DNA from: an uncultured Flavobacterium sp.
GTDB taxonomy: Bacteria; Bacteroidota; Bacteroidia; Flavobacteriales; Flavobacteriaceae
Reading direction: 5' to 3'
DNA length: 19,051 bases
NCBI RefSeq assembly: GCF_946482535.1
Contig: NZ_CAMLRU010000028.1
Span: 1 to 19,051, forward strand
In this document: one piece after another, positions 1 through 8,665 of the stretch
Layout: each line of letters begins with the position of its first letter
Position numbering within the stretch: the first letter of the stretch is position 1
Translations under genes and position numbers: made by a program
The notes under the pieces: model-generated
Databases searched by the model: none
What the model was told of the DNA's origin: nothing
Seen by the model: only the letters and a program-made list of their open reading frames with translations

Positions 1-45
1 AATTTGATTTTATCCAAAATTATCTCTTCAAGCAAGAAGTCTTAA

Positions 46-77
46 TTTTCAAATTTTCAAATTTTCAAATCATCAAA
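46..77. repeat. 8-bp tandem repeat before scoB
   Basis: Three exact copies of TTTTCAAA are followed by one variant, TCATCAAA. The array ends 2 bp before the scoB start codon, so it occupies the place where a ribosome binding site would be. The junction TTTGAAAA/TTTTCAAA makes it partly self-complementary. I see no convincing end of an upstream gene in bases 1-45. Confidence 0.8.
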
Positions 78-79
78 TT

Positions 80-733
80 ATGTTAGATAAAAACGATATT
101 GCAAAAAGAATAGCACAAGAAGTTAAGGACAAATATTTCGTTAATCTTGGTATAGGAATTCCGACTTTGGTAGCCAATTATGTCCGTACTGATATTTCAG
201 TAGAATTTCAAAGTGAAAACGGCGTGTTGGGCATGGGACCATTCCCTTTTGAAGGAGAAGAAGATGCCGATGTCATCAATGCCGGAAAACAAACCATCAC
301 GACTTTACCCGGAGCGAGTTTCTTTGACTCAGCTTTCAGTTTCGGAATGATTCGCAGTCAGAAAGTCGATTTAACCATTTTAGGTGCCATGGAAGTAGCG
401 GAAAACGGTGACATTGCCAACTGGAAAATCCCGGGAAAAATGGTGAAAGGAATGGGCGGTGCGATGGATTTAGTAGCTTCGGCAGAAAATATTATTGTGG
501 CGATGATGCACGTGAACAAAGCCGGTGAAAGCAAAATTTTAAAACGATGTACGCTACCGTTAACCGGTGTTGGATGTGTGAAAAAAGTCGTAACCGAATT
601 GGCGGTAATGGAAATCACGCCTAAAGGATTTAAACTTTTAGAGCGCGCACCGGGCGTTTCAGTAGAACATATTATTGCTTCTACGGAAGCCGAATTAATC
701 ATCGAAGGCGATATTCCGGAAATGGTGATTTAA
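80..733 (+). CDS. scoB: 3-oxoacid CoA-transferase, subunit B
   Basis: This is the beta subunit of a two-subunit CoA-transferase (succinyl-CoA:3-ketoacid or acetoacetate type), a cytoplasmic enzyme that moves CoA between an acyl-CoA and a 3-oxoacid. At 217 residues it has the usual length for subunit B. Near the N-terminus it has the glycine-rich GIGIPT stretch, then the SENG motif, whose Glu46 matches the catalytic glutamate that forms the enzyme-CoA thioester in this family. The GMGGAMDL and VVTELAVM stretches are also typical. Subunit A (scoA) is required for activity and is not in the window; it probably lies to the left, outside. The ATG follows a TTTTCAAA repeat array directly. scoB, atoA and the catechol-pathway homologues pcaJ/catJ cannot be told apart by sequence alone, so the substrate is inferred. 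Confidence 0.9.
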   Translation: MLDKNDIAKRIAQEVKDKYFVNLGIGIPTLVANYVRTDISVEFQSENGVLGMGPFPFEGEEDADVINAGKQTITTLPGASFFDSAFSFGMIRSQKVDLTILGAMEVAENGDIANWKIPGKMVKGMGGAMDLVASAENIIVAMMHVNKAGESKILKRCTLPLTGVGCVKKVVTELAVMEITPKGFKLLERAPGVSVEHIIASTEAELIIEGDIPEMVI

Positions 734-752
734 TCAAATTCATTACAAACAG

Positions 753-790
753 AAAACCACAAGTTTCGATTGAAATTTGTGGTTTTTTTT
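753..790. terminator. Two-way rho-independent terminator
   Basis: A strong hairpin pairs AAAACCACAA with TTGTGGTTTT and continues through a G-T wobble into a TTTC/GAAA inner stem with a GATT loop. It has an A-run on the left and eight T on the right, so it can end transcription from scoB (rightward) and from the fumarase pair (leftward). Confidence 0.85.
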
Positions 791-805
791 ATGGGTTAAA
801 ATTAT

Positions 806-1198
806 TTACTTTCCTAAATACTCCAACAATACAGGCGAAGCATGCGCAAAACTCGGTGCGGCTTCGGTAATGCTGACGGCTCTTTTTTTGTTGAGTTTGT
901 AAACCAAATCAAATTCGGTGGTAAACAATATGGCCGACAAAAACGGATTGTTGATGAACTCCAGCAATCTGGGAAACGCCGAATCAATGGTGTGGATTTC
1001 GATAATTTCTTCTCTTTGGAATTTGTACTTCAATTCTAATTTCAACTCATTTCCTTCAATAATCGGTCGCACATAAATATTCATCAAATCGGTGTTGCCT
1101 ATTGTTTTCGCCAAGGTCAATTTGGCAAAAGTACCATCAGCCAAACTGTCTTTAACTTGGTTATAGAATTCGTTAAAGGTTTCTGTAAACAGCATCAT
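806..1198 (-). CDS. Uncharacterised 130-residue protein, cotranscribed with fumarase
   Basis: I do not recognise a named domain. The protein is small, soluble and mixed in charge, with no signal peptide or membrane segment. Its N-terminal half is amphipathic (ETFNEFYNQVKDSL), followed by strand-like stretches (DLMNIYVRPI, LKLELKYKF). Its start overlaps the fumarase stop by one base (TAATG), so translation is probably coupled and the two are one transcript. A second ATG follows immediately, so the start could be one codon later. The tight link suggests a role with fumarase or central metabolism, but this is inferred from position only. Confidence 0.8.
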   Translation of the reverse strand: MMLFTETFNEFYNQVKDSLADGTFAKLTLAKTIGNTDLMNIYVRPIIEGNELKLELKYKFQREEIIEIHTIDSAFPRLLEFINNPFLSAILFTTEFDLVYKLNKKRAVSITEAAPSFAHASPVLLEYLGK

Positions 1199-2799
1199 TA
1201 TAAATTAGCGAAGAAATCGTTGCCTTTGTCATCGGTAATGATAAACGCCGGGAAATCTTTCACGGTAATTTTGCGAACGGCTTCCATGCCTAATTCTTCG
1301 AAATCAACTACCTCAACTTTCAAAATGTTTTCTTTGGCCAATATCGCCGCAGGTCCGCCAATAGACCCTAAATAGAAACCGCCGTATTTTTTACAAGCGT
1401 TCATGACGTCTTTACTGCGATTCCCTTTGGCCAACATCACCATGCTTCCACCGTGACTTTGGAATTCGTCTACATAAACATCCATTCTTCCGGCTGTGGT
1501 TGGACCAAAACTTCCCGATGGCATACCTTCAGGAGTTTTAGCAGGTCCGGCATAATACACCGGATGGTTTTTGAAATACTCCGGCATTGGTTTTCCGGCA
1601 TCGAGTAATTCTTTGATTTTAGCGTGAGCAATATCTCGAGCTACGATTACCGTTCCGTTTAATTTCAATCGGGTTTTGATTGGGTATTTGGTTAACTCGG
1701 CTAAGATTTCGCTCATCGGTCGGTTCAAATCAATTTCCACCGGTGCTTCCAAATGCGGCGGCACTTCGGGTAAAAATTGCTTCGGATTGGTTTCCAATTG
1801 CTCTAAGAAAATCCCGTCCTTGGTAATTTTAGCTTTGATATTTCTATCGGCCGAACACGAAACACCTAATCCAACCGGACAAGAAGCGGCATGTCTCGGC
1901 AAACGAATAACGCGGACATCGTGGGCAAAATATTTTCCGCCAAACTGAGCGCCAATGGCACTCTCTTGACAAATTTGCAATACTTTTTGTTCCCACTCTA
2001 AATCGCGAAACGCTTGTCCTGCCATGTTTCCGGACGTTGGTAAATTATCATAATACCCGGCAGAGGCTTTTTTCACTGCGGCCAAGTTAGCTTCTGCCGA
2101 AGTTCCTCCAATCACTAAAGCCAAGTGATACGGCGGACAAGCAGAAGTTCCTAAATCTTTTATTTTCTCGCGGATAAATTCGTCTAAGGATTTTTCGTTT
2201 AGGAGCGATTTTGTTTTTTGGTACAAGAAAGTTTTATTGGCACTTCCACCGCCTTTGGCCAAAAACAGAAATTCATAGCTTGCTCCTTTTTTGGCATAAA
2301 TATCAATCTGAGCCGGTAAATTAGACCCTGAATTTTTCTCCTCAAACATCGAAATCGGAACAATTTGAGAATAGCGCAGGTTTTTGATTTGATAGGAATT
2401 AAAAATCCCTTTCGACAACCACTCGGCGTCGTCTACTCCGGTATAAACATTCTCGCCTTTTTTGGCCATTACGATTGCCGTTCCGGTGTCTTGGCAAGAA
2501 GGCAATTCTCCTTCTACAGCCACAGCGGCATTTTGCAATAAATTGTAAGCTACAAATCGGTCATTGTCTGTCGCTTCCGGATCGTTTAAGATATTTTGCA
2601 ACTTTTGCAAATGCGTCTTGCGCAACATAAATGACACATCAATCATGGCTTCTTGGGCTAAAAGCTCCAAGCCTTTCGGGTCAACAGTTAGGATTTCTCT
2701 ATCGCCTAATTGTTCCACTTTTACGTAATCGGAAGTGATTTTTTTGTATTGCGTATCGTCTTTAAGAATCGGATACGGATCTTGGTATATAAAGTCCAT
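1198..2799 (-). CDS. fumA: Fumarate hydratase, class I (iron-sulphur type)
   Basis: The enzyme interconverts fumarate and (S)-malate in the TCA cycle, in the cytoplasm. It is the single-chain class I form (533 residues), with the N-terminal alpha part and the C-terminal beta part fused. Three cysteines expected to hold the oxygen-sensitive [4Fe-4S] cluster are seen: Cys102 ([10 protein letters not shown]), Cys221 (GTSACPPYH) and Cys315 ([10 protein letters not shown]). Their spacing, 119 and 94 residues, equals that of the three cluster cysteines of E. coli FumA. The C-terminal part carries GPTTAGRMD and the S-K-G-N-R-S-K region typical of the beta domain. A TAACTTTG promoter element lies just upstream, and the 130-residue gene follows with a 1-base overlap. 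fumA and fumB cannot be separated here, so the symbol is nominal. Confidence 0.95.
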   Translation of the reverse strand: MDFIYQDPYPILKDDTQYKKITSDYVKVEQLGDREILTVDPKGLELLAQEAMIDVSFMLRKTHLQKLQNILNDPEATDNDRFVAYNLLQNAAVAVEGELPSCQDTGTAIVMAKKGENVYTGVDDAEWLSKGIFNSYQIKNLRYSQIVPISMFEEKNSGSNLPAQIDIYAKKGASYEFLFLAKGGGSANKTFLYQKTKSLLNEKSLDEFIREKIKDLGTSACPPYHLALVIGGTSAEANLAAVKKASAGYYDNLPTSGNMAGQAFRDLEWEQKVLQICQESAIGAQFGGKYFAHDVRVIRLPRHAASCPVGLGVSCSADRNIKAKITKDGIFLEQLETNPKQFLPEVPPHLEAPVEIDLNRPMSEILAELTKYPIKTRLKLNGTVIVARDIAHAKIKELLDAGKPMPEYFKNHPVYYAGPAKTPEGMPSGSFGPTTAGRMDVYVDEFQSHGGSMVMLAKGNRSKDVMNACKKYGGFYLGSIGGPAAILAKENILKVEVVDFEELGMEAVRKITVKDFPAFIITDDKGNDFFANL

Positions 2800-2821
2800 T
2801 TTGGTGTGTTATTTTAAACGA

Positions 2822-2829
2822 CAAAGTTA
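2822..2829 (-). promoter_or_regulatory. Candidate promoter -7 element for fumarase
   Basis: On the minus strand the bases read TAACTTTG, which fits the TAnnTTTG -7 consensus known for Flavobacterium and Bacteroides. It sits 22 bp before the ATG, in a 46-bp gap. No clear TTG -33 element is seen at the right distance. Confidence 0.5.
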
Positions 2830-2845
2830 GGAAAATAAGAATGAA

Positions 2846-4003
2846 TTAATAATTTCTGTCTTCTTTTAAAATTGGATTTTGATCAATAAAATTATAGCCG
2901 ATATCAACGGTAAATGTTGTCTTGTCTTTATTGATAAACTTATAATACCTGCCATCGGTTACAATTTTTATGACCTCACTGTCTTCTGCCGGACCAATAA
3001 ATTTAAGATTATAATTTGGAGTAAAATTTACAGTCACTTTTTTCCCATTTCTCAAATTAACTTCAAGCAAAAAATCTTCTGACTCTTTTAAGAAAAACTC
3101 TTTGCCTTTTGATTCAAATCGAAAAGAAACGTCATCTTTAAATAAAAATTGGTCATCATATTCCAAATTAACTTGCTGATAGGCATAACTGAGTTGTGTC
3201 ATAGCTTGATCTAAATCGATTGGACAATCCACATAACTCGTTATGGTTTTTACAATTTTTCCGGCTTTAAAGAAAGTAACTACATTGGTTTGGCTGCAAG
3301 TAACCATGGCATGGTAGTCATCCTTCAGTTTGAAAATATCAATTTTATCAAAACTGTTAAATAATTCATCTACGGTTTCTTTATCGAGTTTTGAATTAAA
3401 ATTTCCGGTTTGAGTATTAGAATCATACCCTTTAAAATAAAAATTTCCTTTTCTGTCAATATAGGTCGAATTAAATGGGCAACTGCCAAAACACGGGCTT
3501 CTGTCAACTATAATAGCATCATAATTGTTATTATTGAAATAAGTGTTTCTCTTTTTAACTAACCGATAAGATGCCTTATAATAACCAGACACTATCATCG
3601 TGTCTTCCGATTTCTTTTGAATGGTTAACGTGTCCCATTCTTTAGAAGTTTTGTCAAAGAAAAGTAATTTAGAGTCTTTTATTTTATATTTTGTTTTTGT
3701 CCCAAGGTAGTACGCACTTCTTAAAAAGTTATACCCGTATTCCTCTGATTTAATTCTGTTTTCAATAAAATAATAAAATCCTTGTTTAAAACTGATCACA
3801 CTATCATTGATTATTTCAAAGTTGTAATACGAAGCTTCTTGACTTTCCAAAAAGCTTTTAGGCATTTTGACTTTAGAAGTATCGTAATCCACAATTTTAT
3901 CAAAATACCAATTTCCGACATATGAATTTTGTTCGTTCCTTCCTTCCTCTTTTTTACAGGAAATCAGAGCGATAAGTACTGATATGGCCAGCAGTTTTTT
4001 CAT
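2846..4003 (-). CDS. Lipoprotein with a DUF6438-like domain
   Basis: This is a 385-residue protein of unknown function. It starts MKKLLAIS and has a signal peptide ending in a lipobox with Cys16 (LISCKKEE), so it is probably a lipoprotein. An upstream in-frame ATG would add eight residues and place charged and bulky residues before the signal peptide; it also lies inside the preceding gene, so I prefer this start. Residues about 161-277 resemble DUF6438: the opening R-S-P-C-F-G-S-C-P (Cys171, Cys175), then two later cysteines (Cys236, Cys260) that could pair. The N-terminal third has repeated strand-like stretches. The start lies 1 bp after the stop of the SpmA/SpmB-like gene, so the two are probably one transcript. 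The domain call is from memory of the motif, not a search. Confidence 0.8.
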   Translation of the reverse strand: MKKLLAISVLIALISCKKEEGRNEQNSYVGNWYFDKIVDYDTSKVKMPKSFLESQEASYYNFEIINDSVISFKQGFYYFIENRIKSEEYGYNFLRSAYYLGTKTKYKIKDSKLLFFDKTSKEWDTLTIQKKSEDTMIVSGYYKASYRLVKKRNTYFNNNNYDAIIVDRSPCFGSCPFNSTYIDRKGNFYFKGYDSNTQTGNFNSKLDKETVDELFNSFDKIDIFKLKDDYHAMVTCSQTNVVTFFKAGKIVKTITSYVDCPIDLDQAMTQLSYAYQQVNLEYDDQFLFKDDVSFRFESKGKEFFLKESEDFLLEVNLRNGKKVTVNFTPNYNLKFIGPAEDSEVIKIVTDGRYYKFINKDKTTFTVDIGYNFIDQNPILKEDRNY

Positions 4004-4004
4004 C

Positions 4005-5444
4005 TTAAAAAAACCAACTCGCCACAAAAATCGCGGTAATCACACAGATTAAATCTACTAAAAGCATGGTGCCAAGCGTGTATCGCGTATTTTTCACATT
4101 AATACTTCCGAAGTAAACTGCAATCACATAAAACGTTGTTTCGGCGCTGCATTGGAAAATACAACTCAGCCTTCCGGTGAAAGAATCCGGTCCGAAGTTG
4201 CGCATGGAGTCAATCATAAATCCGCGCGAACCCCCTGAACTGAATGGTCTGAGCATCGCCACCGGCAAAGAATCTGTGATTTGTTTGCTCACACCAATAT
4301 TGGAAAACGCAAAAGAAATCCAGTTGCTGATGATTTCAAACAAACCGCTGTTTCTGAAAAAAGAAATGGCTACCAGCATTCCCATTACATAAGGAAAAAT
4401 CTTTACTCCGGTTTGCAAACCATTGTTAGCTCCGGTGACAAACGAATCAAAAATAGTCGTGTCTTTGGCCACAAATTTTTTCTCATTGACCAAAGAGAAA
4501 ATTAAAGTAAAAGCGATAATGGCCACCAACATTAATCCTGAAAGATTAGACGTGAAGGCATTTTTACCAATCAAATCCAAACCGTTTACGTAAAACAACA
4601 ATCCGACTATAGCGCCAATAACGGTCATCAAGGCTACCAATAATGAGGCACTTTTAAAATTAATTTTTTGGCGAATGCCGACGATTAAGAATGCGGCTAT
4701 GGTTCCTATAAATGAAGTGATAATACAAGGCAACATTACATCTGCAGGATTGGCTGCATTTTCGGCCGCACGGTAGCCTATGATAGACGTTGGAATCAAA
4801 GTTAATCCGGCAGCATGCAAACACATGAACATGATTTGGGCATCGCTGGCTTTGTCCTTCTCGGGATTAATTTCTTGTAAACTTTGCATGGCTTTTAATC
4901 CGAATGGAGTTGCGGCAGAGTCTAATCCTAAAAAGTTGGCTGCAAAATTCAAGGTCATATAAGAGATGGACTCATGATTTTTAGGAACTGTCGGAAAAAC
5001 TTTGGCAAACATTGGGCTGAGTCTTTTGGCTAATTTTTCGGCAGCACCGGAAATGATTAACAGTTCCATCAGTCCGCAAAAGAACGCTAAATAGGCAATT
5101 AACGGTAGTATTAAATCGAGTAAACTGTTTTTGCACGTTGGCAACAAACCGTCTGATTTTTGGACACCGCTGTATATTTTTACCGTTTTACTTTTATAAA
5201 CATAGGTAGTATCGGCATTAAGCGTATCCCGGTCAACCACCATAGTTTGGTCAGGCGCTTTTTCAATACTGTCCATAACAAACTTTGGTACTTGATTGAG
5301 GTATTTCTCGGAAATTAAAATGGGGTCATCTTTTTTTCCGTTTAAAATAAAATCCACCGAGTAACTGTTTGACGTAAATAAACTAAACACTACAAAGACG
5401 ATAGAAGAAATAAAGATAGCGAGCCAAAATCTACTTAAAACCAT
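4005..5444 (-). CDS. Fused SpmA/SpmB-like nucleoside-recognition membrane protein
   Basis: This is a 479-residue inner membrane protein with two Gate (nucleoside recognition) domains in one chain. The first, after a periplasmic-type N-terminal region, resembles spore maturation protein SpmA (L-N-F-A-A-N-F-L-G-L-D-S-A-A-T-P). The second resembles SpmB (M-L-R-P-F-S-S-G-G-S-R-G and Q-C-S-A-E-T-T-F-Y). In Bacillus these are two separate proteins involved in spore core dehydration; in non-sporing Bacteroidota the fused form is common and its transported substrate is unknown. About ten hydrophobic segments are visible. A TTG codon 33 bp upstream could extend it, but that codon lies inside a good promoter match, so the ATG (MVLSRFW) is chosen. 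The lipoprotein gene follows after 1 bp. Confidence 0.85.
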   Translation of the reverse strand: MVLSRFWLAIFISSIVFVVFSLFTSNSYSVDFILNGKKDDPILISEKYLNQVPKFVMDSIEKAPDQTMVVDRDTLNADTTYVYKSKTVKIYSGVQKSDGLLPTCKNSLLDLILPLIAYLAFFCGLMELLIISGAAEKLAKRLSPMFAKVFPTVPKNHESISYMTLNFAANFLGLDSAATPFGLKAMQSLQEINPEKDKASDAQIMFMCLHAAGLTLIPTSIIGYRAAENAANPADVMLPCIITSFIGTIAAFLIVGIRQKINFKSASLLVALMTVIGAIVGLLFYVNGLDLIGKNAFTSNLSGLMLVAIIAFTLIFSLVNEKKFVAKDTTIFDSFVTGANNGLQTGVKIFPYVMGMLVAISFFRNSGLFEIISNWISFAFSNIGVSKQITDSLPVAMLRPFSSGGSRGFMIDSMRNFGPDSFTGRLSCIFQCSAETTFYVIAVYFGSINVKNTRYTLGTMLLVDLICVITAIFVASWFF

Positions 5445-5474
5445 AAACTGTTTTTTGGTAAATATACTATTTCT

Positions 5475-5502
5475 CAAAATTGGACAGAAATAAATTTTTC
5501 AA
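5475..5502 (-). promoter_or_regulatory. Candidate promoter for the SpmA/SpmB-like gene
   Basis: On the minus strand a TTG (5502-5500) is followed, after 17 bp, by CAATTTTG (5482-5475). This is one mismatch from the TAnnTTTG consensus, with an accepted spacing. It would give a leader of roughly 25 bases before the ATG at 5444. Confidence 0.4.
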
Positions 5503-5625
5503 TAGCTCTGAAATAAAATTTTTATTAAAAAACCAGGAATTGTAGTATAATTTGATGGATTTTAAACGAAACTTAAAAAATAATTAATATTTAACGGTAA
5601 TTTAATCAAATTACTCTAAGATTTA

Positions 5626-5633
5626 TATATTTG
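5626..5633 (+). promoter_or_regulatory. Candidate promoter -7 element for the protease
   Basis: TATATTTG matches TAnnTTTG exactly and lies 39 bp before the chosen ATG. No clear TTG -33 box is seen; TTTAA at 5601 is the best candidate. The element overlaps an in-frame TTG codon, which argues against that codon as the start. Confidence 0.5.
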
Positions 5634-5672
5634 CTGACTTGTAAACAACAAACTAGCTATTCACAGAAAATC

Positions 5673-8615
5673 ATGAAAAAGAACTACTTACTACTCTTTT
5701 TTTCTCTCTTAGTTTCATGTTCCATATTTGGTCAGTCACAGGAAGATGTAAAAAAAATCACTTCGAATTATAATATTGCAAAGCTTAAAGAAAAAGAGGC
5801 TTTTTACAGAAAAAAAGCAGCTAACGATAAGCAAAAAGCTATAGCTGTTGCTCGTCAAAAGAATTGGCCGATTTATGTTGAAAATTCGGATGGAAGCATT
5901 AAAGAATTAATGAGGTTAACTCCTGAAGGTTTGCCTATTTATTATGCGACAGACAATGTTGCTGCTGCTCGTGCGACAAGAACAAATTTTTTAAATACCG
6001 GAGGTTCATTAGGATTAAATTTAGACGGTCAAGGCATGACGGTAAGAGTATGGGATGGTGGACTTGTTCGCACCAATCATGTCTCTTTTGGTAACAGAGT
6101 TACTGCCATAGATGCAACCGGAACAACTACTATTTTACACGCAACACACGTAACAGGAACTATGGTTGCCGGTTCTAATATTGCTGCAGCCAAAGGAATG
6201 GCCAGTCAAGCAAGTGCCCGAACATTCGATTGGACAGCTGATGAAGCGGAAGCGGTAGCAGAAACTATTGAAGGGATGTTGATTTCTAATCACTCCTATG
6301 GAACACCAATTACCGGTTCAGGAGATCCTTTACCGGCATGGTATATCGGGTCTTATTCATATGACGCTTTTGTTTGGGATGATATTGCTTACGATGCCCC
6401 TTATTATTTAGCCGTAATGTCTGCAGGAAATGAAGGAGCCAATAATGACAACTCAGAACCCATATCATTTGGTTTTGATAAATTAACCGGAAATAAAGGC
6501 GCTAAGAATAATTTAGTGGTAGCCAATGCTCAAGATGTTACCCCATCACCTGATGGCTCAATTGTACTTTCTAACATTCTTATCAATCCTTCCAGTAGTC
6601 AAGGCCCCACAGATGATTTAAGGGTAAAACCGGATATTACCGGTAATGGAACAGGGTTAACTTCAACCAGTAACTCCGGTACAAATGCCACTGCTGTGCT
6701 TAGCGGGACTTCAATGGCTTCTCCTAATGTTGCAGGAAGTCTTATTCTTTTACAACAATATTTTCATAATTTAACCGGTAGTTACATGAGAGCAGCTACC
6801 CTTAAAGGTTTGGCCTGTCATACTGCAGATGATGCCGGTGACGTTGGTCCTGATCCTATTTTTGGTTGGGGATTATTAAACGCTAAAAAAGCCGCAGAGA
6901 CTTTAACCAATAACGGTTTATCTTCTTGGGTTTCTGAGGAAAATTTATCCGATGGTCAAGTATTTACTATCAACGTAAACGCCGGTGGAAATACTCCATT
7001 AATTGCTTCAATCACTTGGACAGATGTACCGGGAGATGTTAATACTTCAGGAGTGGCTAATGATACCACACCAGCCTTAGTAAATGATTTAGACATTAGA
7101 ATTACCCGAAACGGCACTACTTATTACCCATGGAAACTGGAATCAGACCCAAACAATCCGGCAACCAGAACAGGAGATAATAGTGTTGACAATGTGGAGC
7201 AAGTTAAAATTGATGCTCCAACTGCCGGACAATATACTATTACGGTAAGACACAAAGGCACATTGGTAAACGGCGGACAGAAATATTCATTGGTTATCAC
7301 CGGTCTGTCTTCGAGTTTTGCTATTAACTCTACCTCAGAAAACTTAACGCTTTGTTCTACTCAAAACGCAACTTATACTTTTAATTATACCCAAGTCGGC
7401 ACCGGGACTACAACCTTCTCGGCTGTTGATTTACCTACCGGTGCAACCGCTTCTTTTTCTCCGGCTTCTTTAAGTGCCAACGGAACGGTAACCATGAACA
7501 TAACCGGATTATCTAATATTAATCCCGGTGAATATTTTGTTGGAATCAAAGGTACAAGTGCCACAGAGACTGAAATCCGATACAAAACACTGAGAGTATT
7601 TAATGGTGTTTCTTTCCAGCCGGTATCTTTACAGACACCTACAAACGGACAAAATGGATTGTCTACATCAGCCCTTTTACAATGGAATACGCAACCTAAT
7701 GCTTTAACTTACAATGTTCAAGTATCCACTGCAGCTGATTTTTCTTCAATTTTCCTTAGTGATGAAGTAAGTGTAACCGAGTACAATGTTTCAGGATTAG
7801 CTCAGGCAACCCGATACTATTGGAGAGTAATTCCTCAAAACAACTGTGGAACAGCTGTTAATAACGGTGCTAATGTATTTTTCTTTGACACCGGGAACTT
7901 GAATTGTAATCTTAGTTTTGTTGCCGAAGACTACTCGAGTGCAACCATCGCAAACACTCCTAATTCTGAGGCTTCGGTGCCACTAACTATTAGCGGAGGC
8001 TACACCATAGGAGACTTAAATGTGAATATCGATATTACCCATACTTGGGTACAAGACATGACCATTGTTTTGGAAGGACCAGCGTCTATCGGAAGTCCGG
8101 TGATTACTTTGTTGGAAGAAGCTTGTGGTGGTGATTCAAACATAAATTGTACAATGGATGACGACGGTGGTTTGCCTACATGTTCCGGAAATCCGGCTAT
8201 AAGCGGAAGTATTGCTCCGGTAAACAGCTTAAGTGTATTGAATACTCTACCTGCTGATGGGGAGTGGATTTTGAGAGTAGTTGACCCATATGATCAGGAT
8301 GGAGGGGCTATCAATTCGTTTAGTATTGATATTTGTAGTGTACAAGTTGCCTTAGCTGTGGTTGAAAATCCAATTGAGAAGAGCAGTGTTTATCCTAACC
8401 CTACAAAAGGCATCGTAAATGTAGCTATTCCTGCGCTTACTGATAAGGCAACCATTACTTTATACGATTTACAAGGAAGAGCTATTATGGTTAAAGAAAC
8501 GGGCGAAGTGCTTACCTCTTTTGGGATAGAAAATCTTCAAGACGGAGTATACTTAGTGAATATTGCTAACGAACAAGCATCAGTAACTAAGAAAATTGTT
8601 TTGAAAAGAAACTAA
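5673..8615 (+). CDS. Secreted KP-43-like S8 subtilisin protease with P-domain and T9SS sorting signal
   Basis: This is a 980-residue multidomain exported serine protease. The start MKKNYLLLFF opens a signal peptide ending near IFG-Q; an earlier in-frame TTG lies in the promoter. The catalytic domain carries the S8 residues Asp128 (VWDGG), His156 (HATHVTGT), oxyanion Asn253 (SAGNEG) and Ser347 (GTSMASPN). It is followed by a beta-rich domain at about 415-545 (LVNDLDIRIT, NVEQVKIDAP) that resembles the beta-barrel of KP-43-type subtilisins. Next are a poorly defined beta region, a fibronectin type III-like domain (about 650-740), a proprotein convertase P-domain (about 746-888) with several cysteines, and a C-terminal T9SS type A sorting domain (about 906-980: VYPNPTKG, LYDLQGR, KKIVLKRN). 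It is therefore expected to cross the outer membrane by T9SS and be released or surface-bound. LLVSC in the signal peptide also resembles a lipobox. The gene stands alone between a promoter and a terminator. Confidence 0.93.
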   Translation: MKKNYLLLFFSLLVSCSIFGQSQEDVKKITSNYNIAKLKEKEAFYRKKAANDKQKAIAVARQKNWPIYVENSDGSIKELMRLTPEGLPIYYATDNVAAARATRTNFLNTGGSLGLNLDGQGMTVRVWDGGLVRTNHVSFGNRVTAIDATGTTTILHATHVTGTMVAGSNIAAAKGMASQASARTFDWTADEAEAVAETIEGMLISNHSYGTPITGSGDPLPAWYIGSYSYDAFVWDDIAYDAPYYLAVMSAGNEGANNDNSEPISFGFDKLTGNKGAKNNLVVANAQDVTPSPDGSIVLSNILINPSSSQGPTDDLRVKPDITGNGTGLTSTSNSGTNATAVLSGTSMASPNVAGSLILLQQYFHNLTGSYMRAATLKGLACHTADDAGDVGPDPIFGWGLLNAKKAAETLTNNGLSSWVSEENLSDGQVFTINVNAGGNTPLIASITWTDVPGDVNTSGVANDTTPALVNDLDIRITRNGTTYYPWKLESDPNNPATRTGDNSVDNVEQVKIDAPTAGQYTITVRHKGTLVNGGQKYSLVITGLSSSFAINSTSENLTLCSTQNATYTFNYTQVGTGTTTFSAVDLPTGATASFSPASLSANGTVTMNITGLSNINPGEYFVGIKGTSATETEIRYKTLRVFNGVSFQPVSLQTPTNGQNGLSTSALLQWNTQPNALTYNVQVSTAADFSSIFLSDEVSVTEYNVSGLAQATRYYWRVIPQNNCGTAVNNGANVFFFDTGNLNCNLSFVAEDYSSATIANTPNSEASVPLTISGGYTIGDLNVNIDITHTWVQDMTIVLEGPASIGSPVITLLEEACGGDSNINCTMDDDGGLPTCSGNPAISGSIAPVNSLSVLNTLPADGEWILRVVDPYDQDGGAINSFSIDICSVQVALAVVENPIEKSSVYPNPTKGIVNVAIPALTDKATITLYDLQGRAIMVKETGEVLTSFGIENLQDGVYLVNIANEQASVTKKIVLKRN

Positions 8616-8636
8616 TCTGATAAGAAATTAATAATA

Positions 8637-8665
8637 AAAAAGAGGTCGTTTGACCTCTTTTTTTA
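8637..8665. terminator. Two-way rho-independent terminator
   Basis: A perfect 7-bp stem, AGAGGTC/GACCTCT with a GTTT loop, is flanked by an A-run and a T-run. It ends the protease transcript rightward and the exonuclease transcript (and so possibly the whole hem-to-exonuclease series) leftward. The exonuclease stop codon lies in the T-run. Confidence 0.9.

Noticed and set aside
4004..4027. Earlier ATG for the DUF6438-like lipoprotein
   Set aside because: It would lie inside the preceding gene and put extra residues before a clean lipoprotein signal peptide.
5445..5477. Longer SpmA/SpmB-like start at a TTG codon
   Set aside because: It overlaps a good promoter match, and the ATG at 5444 has a suitable A-rich leader.
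5631..5672. Longer protease start at a TTG codon
   Set aside because: The codon lies inside the TATATTTG promoter element, and the added residues would precede a normal signal peptide.
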